Below, piece by piece: positions 46,024 through 58,803 of a stretch of DNA of 64,000 nucleotides. Below the pieces are notes generated by a model. The model did not search any database. It was given only the letters and a program-made list of their open reading frames with translations, and was not told where the DNA came from. Made by a program: the position numbers and the translations under genes. The stretch is from Nelumbo lutea (taxonomy: Eukaryota; Streptophyta; Magnoliopsida; Proteales; Nelumbonaceae): the NCBI GenBank assembly GCA_022828595.1, contig JAKGHH010000004.1, positions 79,202,270 to 79,266,269 of the forward strand, read 5' to 3'. Position 1 is the first letter of the stretch, and every line of letters begins with the position of its first letter.

Positions 46024-47242
46024 TATAAAAACATATATTTGTGGAATTCCACTTATGCTTTATCCTATGTTAGAAACTAGGGTAAATTATAGATATTGGG
46101 GTAGTGATAGATATAGGGGTGCAACTTGGACGGGCCCAACCCAAGCTCGAACCTGCTTTGCCCAAAAATTTACATGGCCTAGGCTTAGATTTTCGATTCT
46201 CGGGCCCAAGAAATTGGGCTTTTTTTATTTTTTGGGCTGGTCCTGGGCCTAGCCCTTGGGTAGCTTGAACCTAGACCTATTCATGTGTCGGGTCAAATTG
46301 GGCTTTCACTCTTCATTAACAATTTATTTAAGCCCAGTCCTAAGCCCAACCTAACTATTGGGCCTAAGCCCAACCCTCATAAAAAGCCTAAAGCCTGGGC
46401 CCGGGCTCAAAGCCTAACCTAACAAAATGATTGATTTTTTTTTTCTTTTATTAAAGATTTCATCATGATTTCTTTTACGTTTTAGGGCACACATTCACCA
46501 ATCACCACCTACAGAGCAACCATTTAACATTCTTAAATCGTAAAATCTGCTCAAATTGACATAATCCATTTTAATTCTTACAAAGAAATTGTTTCACATT
46601 CCACTTTAATTCCATTTTTTCTTATAATCAGCAACCGCATCTTCAACAACCTTTAAGGTTGTTTAATATGTTCCCTATTGTTCGATTGCTTCTATACAAC
46701 CAATGTAAACTCGAAAATAAAACACATGAGAGAAGGCAAACAAGTCAAACCTGAAAATAAAACACATGAGACAAATTGATATAGCTTCATATTCCTACAA
46801 ATAGCACAACACACTAAAACTAAATCCATATAACTTCATGTTTCTCCAAAATCATAAAAAATATATGAATAAAACAAACAAAATCCACAAAACATGTTCT
46901 CCATCCATGCTTAAATTCACCAACAAGATAGAATATTCCAACTCTCAAGTTCCAAACCATCCTAAAAGATAAAATAAGAGACAAATTCATTGCACATATC
47001 ACATATGCAATTTGTTATCATGTCAAATAACAAACAAATAACGGAAAGATATGTTAGTATAATACCTAAACATATCATCAAGTTCAACATCTTCATTATC
47101 ATCATCACTACTTGATCCTTCATCATATTCTAACAAACTTGAAGATCCTGACGGATCCCCTAACAAAATTGATCCCCTTACATACAATTGGAAAAACTAT
47201 TAGAATAAATTCAATGAAGTATGAAGTCATATATTTTAATAA

Positions 47243-48643
47243 TCAATAGATAAAAAAGTTACCTAATACAAAGCCTTGTGCACAGAGACAATCTTTAAGA
47301 GAAACTAAAGCTTGAATTGTCTTGGATTTAAGTGAACTTCTCCGAGGATTGATCACCTTTTTTCCAATGCTAAATGCAGATTCAGATGTAGCTGTGAAAA
47401 TGGGAATTGCCAAAATATCTCGAGCCATTAATGCCAACTCAGGATACATTAACATCTGTCTTGATATCAAGGTTTTGATCCTTTAAGTAAAAGCCCAACT
47501 AAGTTTTTTCATCTTGTAATTTTTTTTTTGAACTGAAAAATTGCTCATAATCCTCAAATCCATCACCATCATCATTTCTTTCGTTTATGTCAATTTGACT
47601 AGAAAATCCAACAAAGGAGGTCGAGGAAAAATTGTCTTTATATTTACCAAACAAATTATGAAGGGTTCTAATTATATCATTAACAGGGTCCTCGACATCA
47701 TCACCATAAAGTTTATTTAAACATCACTCCACTAACCTAACATTGCAATGAGGATCCAACTCAGCAACATAAGACAAAATCATACTATATTCAACCCAAT
47801 ATTTATCAAATTTCTCTTTCATATATCTAACCATGTCAGTTATAAAATTATGAGATTCCTTACTCATTGTTATTAAATACCTATGTATCATTCACACTTT
47901 CTTGAAGTAAATGTTTGAATTAGGGTACTTAGTAGTAGAAAACATGCAAATAACATCTTAAAAACCTTTAATAATCTATAAAGCTTATCCACCTTTCCCC
48001 ATTCTTCTTCTAAAAGTATAAATATTTCAAAAATATTATCCATTTGCCCCCATTGTTGTAAGTCTTGCTTATAATAGATGGCATGTTCAAGCATCAAATA
48101 AGTTGAATTCAATCTCACACACATGTCTAACCTCAAATTTTTAATTGTATTCAAGTGAAAACCTTTTTCAAAAAGTTCATAAAACTTATGCTTTCGAACA
48201 ACTGATTTCTTTATATTTTTCACATCATCACGAATCTTAGTAACAACATCATCAACAAGTTTCAAACCAGCTTGTACAATAAGATTCAAAATATGGTTAT
48301 AACAACCAACTTTGAAAAAAATCACCACTACACACCAAAGATTTATGTATTGAAGATCTTAGAAAGCCATCATATCATTGTAACTAGCAATATCTAATGT
48401 GACATTAAAAATTTTCTGATCAATATTCCATTCACTTAAGCACATGGCCATCTCATCTGCTAAAGATAGTCCATTAAAAGGAGGCGTCAAAACTTTAAAG
48501 TGAACAATTCTTTTTTGTAACTTCCAATTGTTGTCAATCCAATGAACAATTATGCACATGAATTCATCATCAATGAGCTCAGATCTCTAATTATCAGAAG
48601 TTAAACAAATTCAACCAAGTGCATTAGACAAATCAATTTTCAC

Positions 48644-48682
<39 letters not shown>

Positions 48683-48905
48683 ACATAGCCGATGTGAATG
48701 ATGCTTTAAGTGAGCAGTTCCCTTACTTGATTTACCTTGTAAGATTTTCTTGTAGTGCTTACACCATGCCTTCTCCGAATTAATCTTTTCCATTTCTTCC
48801 CACACCTTAGATGTCAATATTTTCTTATTAGAAGTCTGATCATACTCTTGATAGTCATCATCTACCATATCTACTCCTAAAACTACACTTTCACTTGCCA
48901 TTGAC
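47243..48905 (-). pseudogene. hAT transposase (ZBED / RICESLEEPER type), inactive
   Basis: In minus-strand order: a BED zinc-finger region (KVWEEMEKINSEKAWCKHYK, GTAHLKHHSHRLC, about 48830-48690); WNIDQKIFNVTLDIASYNDM (about 48450-48370); YNHILNLIVQAGLKLVDDVV and VRLNSTYLMLEHAIYYKQDL (48310-47900); a DUF4413-like part (KEKFDKYWVEYSMILSYVAE, near 47800); and the dimerisation end YPELALMARDILAIPIFTAT with SESAFSIGKKVINPRRSSL (47440-47300). This is the domain order of plant domesticated and autonomous hAT transposases. Several stops and frame breaks separate the parts, and the block before YPELALMA is deleted, so it cannot be active. A CT microsatellite interrupts the zinc-finger exon. Confidence 0.85.
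48647..48676 (+). repeat. (CT)n microsatellite inside the hAT gene
   Basis: An uninterrupted CT run of about 15 repeats within the former zinc-finger coding region of the transposase remnant. Confidence 0.85.
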
Positions 48906-51046
48906 ATGTCAATTATTAAATATGAAATAACTTGTATGATACATTCCAATTTTATAAATAAGACAAGCATATGTCATGTCAATTATTAAATATGAAATAA
49001 CCTGCATAATACATTCCAATTTTATCAATAAGACAAGCATATATTAAAAAAAACTAAAATAAAAATAGAGTCAAATATCCCTTATCAGTCATTTTTATTT
49101 GTTCTTACATTATAACATCTATACATAGAAAATATACCTCAATCAATTTGTTTGATAGCCTTTGTGTTAATTTTGATAAATATCTTAAGTTGTTGAACTA
49201 TATTACTTCAAAAATATAGTAAAGTGACTAGAGTATACTCAATTTCAACTTTAGATCATATACGTAGATCTCACATGTTAGGTTAACGCTGTATATCTCT
49301 TTTGATTCGTTGACTTTGGGTTAATGACCCAATGTACATAGAACAAGAGTCCATTTTTTATTAGGCAAAACCATGTTTGGACTTCATACAATCAGACTCC
49401 CCCCAATTACTACAATTACTTTTTCAATAGCAAATCTCTTAAGCTCCAAAGTATTTTGTGGAAGACTTCAGACCTGCTGTGGTCTGAGGATGATACTCTT
49501 ATGATCATCAGATCTTTGGTCCATGATGGTGTCCAAACTTAGTATAGATTCTTATGGGTCTCGCTAGAACTAACCCAAAATGAGAAAAAAGAAGAAATCG
49601 AAAACCCATAACCAGAATAGAATTAATGGTAGACTTTGAAGTGAAAATTCTCAACAAATTGATTTATAGAAAAAGAAACAAGAAATTAAGAGATATTCGA
49701 CATTAAAATTTCAAGTCAATTAAAGAACTTGGTGGAATCTTGTAGGAGCAAATAAGATTGCCCAGAACCAGGAAAGAGAAAAGGGAAAAGAGAAATCTAA
49801 CCCGGATCGGTATTCACATAGTTAATGAGTTACAGTGATGATGAACTCAAAAAATAGAGTTTGGACTTCCTTATAACAGAACAGAGAGAGAGAGAGGAAG
49901 ATAACAAGAAAGAGAGAGAGAGAGAGAGAGAGAGGACCTGGTCGATCGTCGGCTGCTGCTACTAGCCTAGTTCGTTGCCGCCTCACTAGAGAATGATAAA
50001 AATGACAATTGACAAGAGGATTTGGTTGCTAGTTCTCTACTACCTAAGTTCGTCAAAGAAGGTAATGTCAAAAAAATGGTTGTCGCATGTCGTTGCTAGC
50101 CTATGCTCGATTCCGACTTGCTAGAGATTGCTGGTTCTTTGGTGGCGTCGGTGGTTCCTAGCTATTGTTGGTTCGCTAAGCTAGAGATTGAGAGTGAGAA
50201 GTGAGATCGGTGAAAGCTAAAAAGAGGGAAAGGGTTTAGAAATTATAAAAAAATAATTGTATATTTTATATTATATAAAAAGTTAGGATGGGTTGGGCTC
50301 AGGTCGGGCTTTTTTGTTATATCCCAAGCTTGGCCCAAAATATAATCGAGTTGGGATTTTAGGCCCGAAGTCAAGCCTACGGGCTTAAAAACATGTCCAA
50401 GTCCATCCAGAGACCGGGCCATTGGGCTACCCGACCCATGAACAGGTCTACTTGAACCCAACCCAACTATACACATATGTATATATGTTAATTTTGCATA
50501 CATATTTACATATATGTACATACATATTTTAATATATATAGACACACACACACACACAAATTTGTTAAAATTTCTAAGATACATATCATATGAAAACTTT
50601 TAATTTCAATTACTAAAATAATTATTTCATTGTTCATATTTTTGTTTTCTGACATATTTATTTGATAGACTTTATTTAACATCATATTATCAAATATTTT
50701 GTAAACAGTTTTTTTGTGAATTGATTATTCATATGGAATAACATTTTAAGATGATTTTTTATTCAAATTGTTGTTGCTATCATTGAATTTACCAAATTTT
50801 CTTCTATTTCTCATTATTATTTTATATTTTTTTTAGTTTTTTTTAGTGAAAACCAAAAAAAGATTTAAAATCTGAAAATAGAATAATGCAGGCTGGCCTA
50901 GGCTCATGTTGGGCCCCACCCCCAACCTTCACAGGTCATATTCTAACATGACTTGCTACAATGTAGGCAACATGAAAATGCACCTCTACTTGATCCTTTT
51001 CCCTTGACCATAATGGGTCATTTGACCCTTATTTACACGTGGATAT

Positions 51047-51463
51047 TAGGGTTACAAATGGACAAGATTGAATTTGAATTGAGGTGTATGTAAATCTAAT
51101 ATGATCTGATCTGATCCAATTTAATTTTTAAAAAATTTAATAAACTATTAAAAGGGAAAAACATAACAGCTTATATAAAATAAAAACAAAAACTACAAGT
51201 AATTTTCAACTATTTTCTTCATATATATATATATATACATGTTTTTATAAAAAATGTAATATTAAAATTATAAAAATGTAATATAAACATATTAATAAAA
51301 TTAGTTAAATATAATAAGGGGTGATTCAAATTTGATCCGATTTTTAGTTAGATCCTATCATCCGATCCAAACATCAAACAAGGGAGGGCGAGGGTAATCC
51401 AAATCTAACAAAATAGGATTGGACTTTTGGATTGGGTCCTCATTCGATCATTTGCACCATAAA
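51047..51463. mobile_element. degenerate hAT-type MITE
   Basis: The left end TAGGGTTACAAATGGACAAG and the inverted right end TTATGGTGCAAATGATCGAA are a decayed pair around an AT-rich core with GATCTGATCTGATCC blocks. No target duplication found. It immediately precedes the LTR element that follows. Confidence 0.4.
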
Positions 51464-51471
51464 ATAGGTAT

Positions 51472-52731
51472 TAATGATGCGCAATCTGGTGTTCCTTGTT
51501 GGCAAACAACTCAGACGCCGGACTATGTAAGTCGCTTGGTCGACCTGCCAGAAAGAAGTGATCAGAGTGTCCGAGTTGCTTTATTCGAGGTGGGCACTCT
51601 GATGCTTAAGTCAGCGAACTGATAATGTGATCGTAAGAATGCGAGAGAGCTAGAGTGTGTGAGAGCTAAATCACGCATACCTCTTCTGATTGAAGGAGAC
51701 ACCTTTATATAGGTGTAGGTGGTTGTGTCCTTAATGCATCCGAGATCTTCGGGAGGTCGTGGCCATAGTGCATCCAATATCCTCGAGAAGTCGTCTACCA
51801 TGCTCGGAAGCAGTTTCTCAGTCAGAAACAGAACTTGTGTAGATTAACTCCAAAACGGCGACACGAGGAGGCGGGTCTAATGATCGAGTGACATGATCTT
51901 GTAGGAGTCGAGCACGATGTTTCACTTTGAAGTGACTAGTTACCACGTTAGGCAGGTCACCAACTAGGTCCTAGTTAAGTCAGTAGGGTCTCGGGGGAGG
52001 TCGCCCCTAATGCCAAGGTCCCTAGCTCAGTCATGATGAGGTCGCCACCCGAGTCTTCGTCAGGTCGGCAGAGGTAGGTTGCCTCTTCTACCAACCTAGT
52101 CCTATTGAGATCTTATTTTGTCAGGTTAGTGGAGGTAGGTCACTAGCTGAGTCTTCGTCAGGTCAACGAAGGTAGGCCACCTCTTCTGCCGACCTAGTCC
52201 TGTTGAGATCTTATGTCATTAGGTCAATAGAGGAAGGTCACTAGCTGGGTCTCTGTCAAGTTGATGGAGGTAGGTCGATAAATGGGTTTCTATTAGGTCT
52301 GTAGAGGTAGTCGCTAGAGGGTCTTTATTAAGTTGATGGAAGTAGGTCGGCGGAGGTAGGTTGCTAGTTGGGTCTCTGTCAAGTCAACGAAGGTGCAGGA
52401 AGGTAGGATGACCACCACATCATGCTGGTTGCTACCTGGACCTCAGCTTGGTCAATGAGACCTTAACAGGAGGTCTCCCTTCGTGTCGAGGTATTAAGCT
52501 TGGTCTTAAGGTGGTTGTCCTGATCTTGATGAGGTGTCTATAGGTCGGCCATGGTGAGGTGGTGATGAAGTGCTCTCAAGGTGTGCGAGGCGCATGTGAC
52601 ATGGTTCTAAGTAGGTCTCCGTCATTTTGGCTAAGGCAAGTCATCACCTACGTGGTGTCAGGGTGTCATGCGATGATTCTGGGATTGCCACATAGCACAT
52701 TGTCACTAGAGGGCCAAATCTTCCCTCATCA
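51472..52731 (+). repeat. 5' LTR with internal minisatellite
   Basis: Holds TTTATATAGGTGTAGG (TATA-like) near 51713. About 52040-52400 carries seven to eight imperfect units of 40-50 bp built on GTCGGCGGAGGTAGGTTGC and TAGCTGGGTCTCTGTCAGGT. The right LTR has fewer of these units, which accounts for most of its 210-bp shorter length. Confidence 0.75.
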
Positions 52732-53868
52732 ATTCTGCCCCACTCCCAAGTTAAGGTTAGCTTGACAAAGGGTGTAGTTTGTTGCACATCTCTGGCCCAA
52801 AGTGACAGTTTAGCTAATATTTTTTTCTCTTTTTTTGCACTAATCCAATTTGCTTGTCTGAGCTAAAAGAGTCTAAGGGCTAAATGTGGCACTAGGTAGA
52901 ATATCGCCATCTTGACCACTGGGTGCGGGAGCGAACTCATAAACATGAGGAGAGGCATAGCGGGCAATCCGAGGGCATCCGCCGAGCTAGGGGTGTAGCC
53001 ATCAAGGAGTTCCATCATTCGTCTGAGTACCTCAAGAGTAGAGGTTGTCGTGCCCACCCTCAATAAGGACTTCAAACTATGCCATGCTTCCTTAGGTCGC
53101 TCCACTTACAGACTTTTACACGGTGTCCCTCAAGCCAGTCCTCAAGTGGGTGGCCGACAAGGTCGATGCAAAGCCCAAAATTGAAGTGGAGGATAGCGGA
53201 GAGGGCAACGAGAATGATGCCAACGAGGGTGTTGTTGATGAGGATAAGGACGGTGTTGCATCTTTGAGCTTGTAGTCGTGCGCTTAGCGCATGTCAGTTA
53301 TCAATTGTCATTGTGTTTCAAATAGGTCAGCTTGAGGGAGCCTTAATGCTAAATGTGGTCTGGCTTTTCATTCGTAGATTTTTGCAAAAGTGCGTGTATC
53401 ACGAGTTGACTCGTCCAAGTCACCAAAGCGGGTCTCAATCAAGTTGGTAGAATTAGGTTACCTCTTACGTTAACATGACCTTACCGAAATATTAATAGGT
53501 TAGTTTGATCTTAGCACCTTGGCCTACACACACCTTGTCACCTTGATATGGCTGACCTACGAGGGCAGATCCACAGTTTATTGACTGTCAACTCCCATAG
53601 AAACCATACAGGGCTAACCTACGAGGGCAGCTCCACAGTCTGTTGGCCGTCAACTCACACGAGAACTATGGAGGACTCGACCTGTGAGGGCAGCCTCACA
53701 GTTAGGGCTAGGAGATTCTATCCAAGATGATCATTTTGATTTTGCCCCCTATGGGGATTCCTTTGATCTAGGCGTTGCTATTGTTGCTTGAGGATTCCAT
53801 TACTTGAGGCTCAAAGAATGGGCGAGAACTTAGCTTTTGTGTAGTGTGTTCCTACAGACGACGCCAAT

Positions 53869-54918
53869 TGATGATGCACAATTTGATGCTCCCTACTGGC
53901 AGACAACTTGGATGTCGAATTGCATAGGTTACCTAGTTGAGTTGCAAGAAAGAAGTGATTAGAGTGTTCGGGTTGCTTTACCCGGGGTGGGCACTTTGAT
54001 GCTTAAGTCAGTGAATTGATAATGTGAAAAAGCTAGAGTGTGTGAGAGCTAGATCACACATACCTCTTTTGAATGAAGGAGAAAACTTTATATAGGCATA
54101 GGTCGTTGTAAACGTAGTGCGTCCAAGATCTCCAGGAGGAGGCTACCATAGCACGTCCAAGATCCTCGATAAGTCATCCGCCATGCTCGAGAGTAGTTTC
54201 TTAGTCAGAAATGGAATCTGCATAGATTAACTTCGAAGTGGGTGGCGTGGGGAGATGGGTCTAACGATCAAGCGACATTATCCCATAGGAGTTGGGCATG
54301 ATGTTTCACTTCGAAGTGACCGGTCTCCATGTTAGTCAAGTCGCCCCTAACGCCGAGGTCCCTAGCTCGACCTTGATGAGGTAGCCACCTGAGTCTTCTT
54401 CAGGTCGGCGGAGGTAGGTTGCCTCTTTTGCTGACCTAGTATTGTCGAGACCTTATGCCTTTAGGTTGGCAGATGTAGGTCGTTAGTTGGGTCTCTATTA
54501 GGTTGACGAAGGTAGGTCGCTAGTTGGGTCTCTATCAGGTCGACGGTGGTAGGTCGTAAGCTAGGTCTCTGTCAAGTCGGCGTAGGTGTAGGCAGGTTGG
54601 CTAGCATGTCATGTAGATTGCTACCTGGACCTTAGTCTGATCGGTGAGTCTTCGGTGGGAGGTCTGCCTTTGTTCCAAGGTCTCAAGATCGGTCCTAAGG
54701 TGGTCGCCCCGATCATAACAAGGTGTTTACAGGTCGGCCATGGTGAGGTGGTGACTAAGAACCCTCAGGGCATGCGAGGCGCATCCAATGTGGTTCCGAG
54801 TAGGTCTCTATTATTTTGAATAAGGCAAGTCATCGCCTACATGGTATTGGAGTGTCATTATGGTTCTAGGATAGCCACATGGCCCACTATCACTAGAGGG
54901 CCAAATCTGCCCTCATTA
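53869..54918 (+). repeat. 3' LTR
   Basis: Colinear with 51472-52731 except for fewer internal minisatellite units. Starts TGATGATGCACAATTTG and ends CCCTCATTA. Confidence 0.8.
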
Positions 54919-54923
54919 GGTAT

Positions 54924-56480
54924 GATTAAATTTAAGATGAATGGATTGAGTGGTTCAAACTGTTCTTTAAACTAGAAATTTAAGAATATGTATTTTTTTT
55001 CCCGATTTTGGAACATAAGCATATATATAATTTGGAACTAGACCTGTTAATGACTGGGCTTGAGTTCAACTTTATACTATCTCACACTCAAGCTTCGGGC
55101 TAGGCCCATTAAAATTTTGGTAAAGGCCAAGCTTGAAGAAGTCCACTTTGGAAACAATAAAAAAACACATACCTAAGGCATAGACGATGAGGATAGTGCG
55201 TAGTATGTGTTCACTTATAGAAGGAGGCATATTTAGATTCCCATATTTAAGATTAAAGAAATGGAAAAGTACGAATAAATCCAAATGTATTCTTTATTGA
55301 AAGACAAAATATTAGATTCTCTCCGGTTTTTATCCGCCCCAAGTAGAAGAGTTGTACGCAATGTAATTTGTAATTGATTGCAATGAGGAGATAGGATGCG
55401 TTCCTCACAAACTGCGCCTCACACCGACCTCACAGGACACATCAATCGCGCACCTTGAACATCTCTTACTTGTAAATTTTTAATTCACGAGAAAATGTTT
55501 CAAATGCACGGATGATATGTGTTGTGAAGTCGGCGTGAGACGCAAACCCTGCCATGAGGCCTAATAGCTAGCGAAATACGGAGCCACTAGGGAGAGATAA
55601 ATCACCAATCCATGGTCATTGACAGCATGAGTCAAATATTATCCAAGATATGTCTGGACATTGGTTAAATTTTAAAGATGCTTCTCTTTATAATAGGGGT
55701 GTAAATTGGATACTTGATTTGAAAATTTTATACTATATTAAAATCAGGCTTTTGGACCGGTCTCACAAGTTGCATTTTCAGAAAATTTTATACTAGATTA
55801 GATGTTTTGGGTCTGCTCTACCCTTCGTCATTGTTAGAGAACCCATCTTTCTTTGTTCCAAGAAAATGCAAACTATGCTTGTTCAAGAAAATGATCTCCT
55901 AACTGTAGAATATCTCGGTATTTAAAGGGCTAATCCAATGGGTTGGGTTTAAGTAAAACCAGGCCCAACCCGAAAAGAAATTATCAGGGATTTAGAATCG
56001 AGCCAAACCTAATAGGGTCTGCAATTTTAAACCCAGAATTAAACTGATCGGTTCTCCAAATGAATCCAATTATAATAAATCTATTAAAAATATTAAATAA
56101 TATAATATTAATTTATTTAATATTATACATATCGAGACAATATATCAAGAACCGGAACAGATCCATTAATTCTAGTTCCTAGAACTAGAACCGATCTAAT
56201 TGTTGGGTTGGACAGCCAGGTCCAATTTGCTATTTATCTGTATTGCGTTTGTAGTTGTGCCATAAAAGAGCCCAATGCTCCAATTTGCTCTGAGTAGCCT
56301 TGGCATTAACCCTAACCCCTTGGTCAGTTATGACCAAAGGTTATTTGATAATGGTTGAGGTGGTAGAACTGAATGACATTATTTTTATCTATTAATTGAA
56401 TAAAATAATTAAGCAATAAAGCATTTAAACACATAGTAATCAACCCAATTTCAACTTCTAATCAAGTTGAGATTTGCTCT
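54924..56480. other. intergenic; repeats
   Basis: No gene recognised. About 55690-56230 begins AGGGGTGTAAATTGGATAC and contains GGTTGGGTTTAAGT and GGTTGGACAGCCAGG blocks, related to 8600-9065. About 55030-55140 resembles 59130-59240 (GGGCTTGAG...AAATTTTGG.AAA). Confidence 0.35.
55383..55562. repeat. imperfect fold-back, 180 bp
   Basis: TGCGCCTCACACCGACCTCA (about 55408-55427) pairs with the inverted copy reading TGCGTCTCACGCCGACTTCA on the other strand (about 55521-55542). The stem extends over some 65 bp each side, including AACATCTCTT / AACATTTTCT. Probably a small fold-back element. A related block (GAGGCACCTTACATCAACCT) lies near 56483. Confidence 0.55.
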
Positions 56481-58030
56481 CACAGAGGCACCTTACATCA
56501 ACCTCACATCCCATCCCACCTGAGAACATCTCCTCATCACTATGTGAAGAATCGATCTAAATTCCTTCCTTTTGGCGATAAAGAGTTAATAATCATGACC
56601 TCTTTTCAAAGCAAATTAAGTTTACTGGTTCGATCACTTCAGCTGACATCAAACCTATTCTATCTATAAAATCAATTGTAATATTTAAGAATCGGAATTT
56701 GGATAAGATAACCACTATTAGGATGTAGCCACGTGGCTTATGGACGTTAATACTAAGCAACACTAATAGCTCGCTTTTTGCTGCTTCTCCCCCCACCCTA
56801 TACTATCTTTTCAATCAAATCCTGCGCTGTCTCATCCTCTCCATCATTATAATAGAATCCCCTATGGGCGGGCAACTGTGGAGGTTGCCCCCCACCCATT
56901 TCATTCCTGTGATTTTTGGGCCGTGTGTCTCAAGCCCAAAACCGAACAACAATAATAATAACACAAGAGGGTATGCACTCTTAAGAGCTAATAATGCCTG
57001 ATACATGTCATTGCCACCTCATCATTTCCACGTCCACGTCATCAATAATGCGCATTATTCATTTAACAGGCTCAGTTAAACATGAGATAATATGGTAGCT
57101 TGATCTAGTTGAATACTCAGGCCTTCTTCCTGTGGATTTTCCTGGGAGTGGTTAAATTATTTACCCCACCCGCGCAAAACGTTAAAATCTCCCACCAAAG
57201 CGTTTGTTTGGTATCGTGGCCGTTGCTCCAGAAAACAGTATCACATCAGTGTTATGTTGGAAAAAATGGTGCTTCAGGAAATGGACGTTGGTTTGAAACT
57301 ATTTTTCATAAAAAATGGTATTCTAAGTCATGTCTTGAAATCAGGAAAGCATGATTTAGAGTAACGGCAAATTTGACATGTCTTGAAATCGGTGTCAAAA
57401 GGGATGTGAGGTGGCAGTGATGTGGCAATGGATAATGGATACCGGTGCTGAAAACGTTTCTCAGAGCATTGGTATCAAACAGAAAAAATTGTTGTTGCTC
57501 CAAGAAACTTATAAACATCATTTTCTTCCAACCCACACATTAGAAACACCATTTTCTGAATAAACGGTGCTATATCTGCAGCATCAGTGTCAAACATGTA
57601 CAAAATCTTTACCTGAGAATCATTTGCCTTAAGGAAAGGCCTAATCACCAGACGTGAAATTAATTAATAAAAATAAATTATTAATTACACCACAAACCAA
57701 ACCCATATTTCATTGCTGGATCAAAGCATCAAGATTTTCAAAAACAACAGGCGAAACAATAAGCTAAGACCTTAATTTCCATGTATTTAATTACTTCCTT
57801 TATATATATATGCACCAGCACCAGGCCACCTTTACAATAAAAGGAGAGAGACCCAGAGAAAGAGAAAAAGAAAACAACAGGTGACTGGTGAAGTGTTGAT
57901 ACAAGAAAAACAAAACAACCCATGAGACCAGCAAGCTAAACAAACATAGTAATTGAGATGGTGGGTGGATAGAGATACAAGTTAATTAACAGAGCAGACA
58001 CAGACCACCAGCCAATCGATGGACGACGGG
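56481..58030. other. intergenic, no gene recognised
   Basis: No convincing gene. The right part (about 57700-58030) is downstream of the minus-strand FPF1-like gene and may hold its 3' UTR. Confidence 0.4.
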
Positions 58031-58372
58031 TCACATATCCCTAACTTCGAAGCTGTTCCGATTCTTGACAACAATGTCAAACATGTGCATGGACCTGAAT
58101 CTGCTGAAATCCGCGGGGAGAGAAATGAGGTGAATCGTGGATGGCTTGTGGAACTGAAACAGGTCTGGGTCATCGTAATACCTCTCCCATCCCAGCCCCA
58201 ACAGCTTCCGCTCCAGAACGGCGTAAGACGTCATTACCTCGTTAGTTGGCGTGTAAACCAAAACCTTCCGCCGGGTGGTCGACGCTTGTCGACCACTTCC
58301 GTCTAAAGACTCCACTTTCGGGTTTTCAACCCGGCGAACCACACCGTTCTTGAACACCCACACCCCAGACAT
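58031..58372 (-). CDS. FPF1: FPF1-like protein (flowering-promoting factor 1 family)
   Basis: Small plant protein of the flowering-promoting factor 1 family, linked to flowering time and gibberellin response in other species; its biochemical role is not settled. Single exon, 113 residues. It starts [18 protein letters not shown] and ends [19 protein letters not shown]. The family core is complete: [40 protein letters not shown] and [12 protein letters not shown]. Compared with the family type, the linker after VENP is a little longer ([15 protein letters not shown]). The start at 58372 is the first ATG in frame and matches the family start. A TATA box lies 75 bp upstream. No intron is expected in this family and none is seen. 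Confidence 0.95.
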   Translation of the reverse strand: MSGVWVFKNGVVRRVENPKVESLDGSGRQASTTRRKVLVYTPTNEVMTSYAVLERKLLGLGWERYYDDPDLFQFHKPSTIHLISLPADFSRFRSMHMFDIVVKNRNSFEVRDM

Positions 58373-58446
58373 CACAAAGTGTTTGTGATTATGTTTCTGA
58401 GCGTAAGGTCGCTGGATGGTGTGGAAAGAAGTTTGCCTCGGTGGGG

Positions 58447-58454
58447 TTTATATA
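58447..58454 (-). promoter_or_regulatory. TATA box of the FPF1-like gene
   Basis: TATATAAA on the minus strand, followed by CCCCACC and the ATG 75 bp downstream. This predicts a transcript start near 58420 and a short leader of about 50 nt. Confidence 0.75.
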
Positions 58455-58803
58455 GTATTGAGCCTGCCTTATTTGTGTTGCGTTGGGCTTATAGCTAATA
58501 TAGAGTGGATCCCAAGTATGATATTACCGGGACCTATTGAATGACGCAGCATTATTGGAATAGGGTGTCTTCTTGGTCCACAAGAGGAATGAATTCGGTT
58601 CATAGGTTTATCAAAGGGTGGTATGGCTCAGAATCACATTAATCTCTCTCTCTCTTTTGAAAATTGACAATTTTTTTGAACCATACAATGTAATTTGTGA
58701 AACCATACACTGAATGATACCTCATTGATTGCAAGATTCATGTGTACAATAGAGACATGATGGGAGCCACATTGGTGTATGAGAGAGACATCATAAATCT
58801 GCC

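Larger units (their letters stand above)
46114..50988 (-). mobile_element. decayed hAT transposon
   Basis: Contains the ZBED/RICESLEEPER-type transposase remnant at 47.2-48.9 kb. Candidate ends are TAGGGGTGCA (46114) and TGCACCTCTA (50979-50988), an inverted pair of hAT type, with sub-terminal GGCCCAACCC/GGGTTGGGC-rich shoulders. I find no 8-bp duplication, so the ends are tentative. A (CT)n run (48647-48676) and a (GA)n run (about 49910-49935) lie inside. Confidence 0.5.
51472..54918 (+). mobile_element. small non-autonomous LTR retrotransposon, 3.45 kb
   Basis: Flanked by a perfect 5-bp duplication GGTAT (51467-51471 and 54919-54923). Left LTR 51472-52731 (1260 bp), right LTR 53869-54918 (1050 bp). 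The outer ends are TAATGATG and CATTA rather than TG...CA; the inner ends read CATCA and TGATGATG, so the outer bases may be mutated. The 1.1-kb interior has no enzyme domains. A remnant at about 53115-53274 (SLKPVLKWVADKVDAKPKIE, then an acidic tail) looks like the end of a gag-like protein. The LTRs share blocks with the element at 28035 (GTGGGCACTCTGATGCTTAA), so the two are relatives. Confidence 0.85.

Noticed and set aside
52863..53105. 80-codon minus-strand frame inside the LTR element
   Set aside because: The plus strand carries the gag-like remnant, so the minus frame is a shadow.
56815..57006. 63-codon minus-strand frame with a hydrophobic start
   Set aside because: It could suggest a small secreted peptide, but there is no conserved peptide motif, TATA box or family match.
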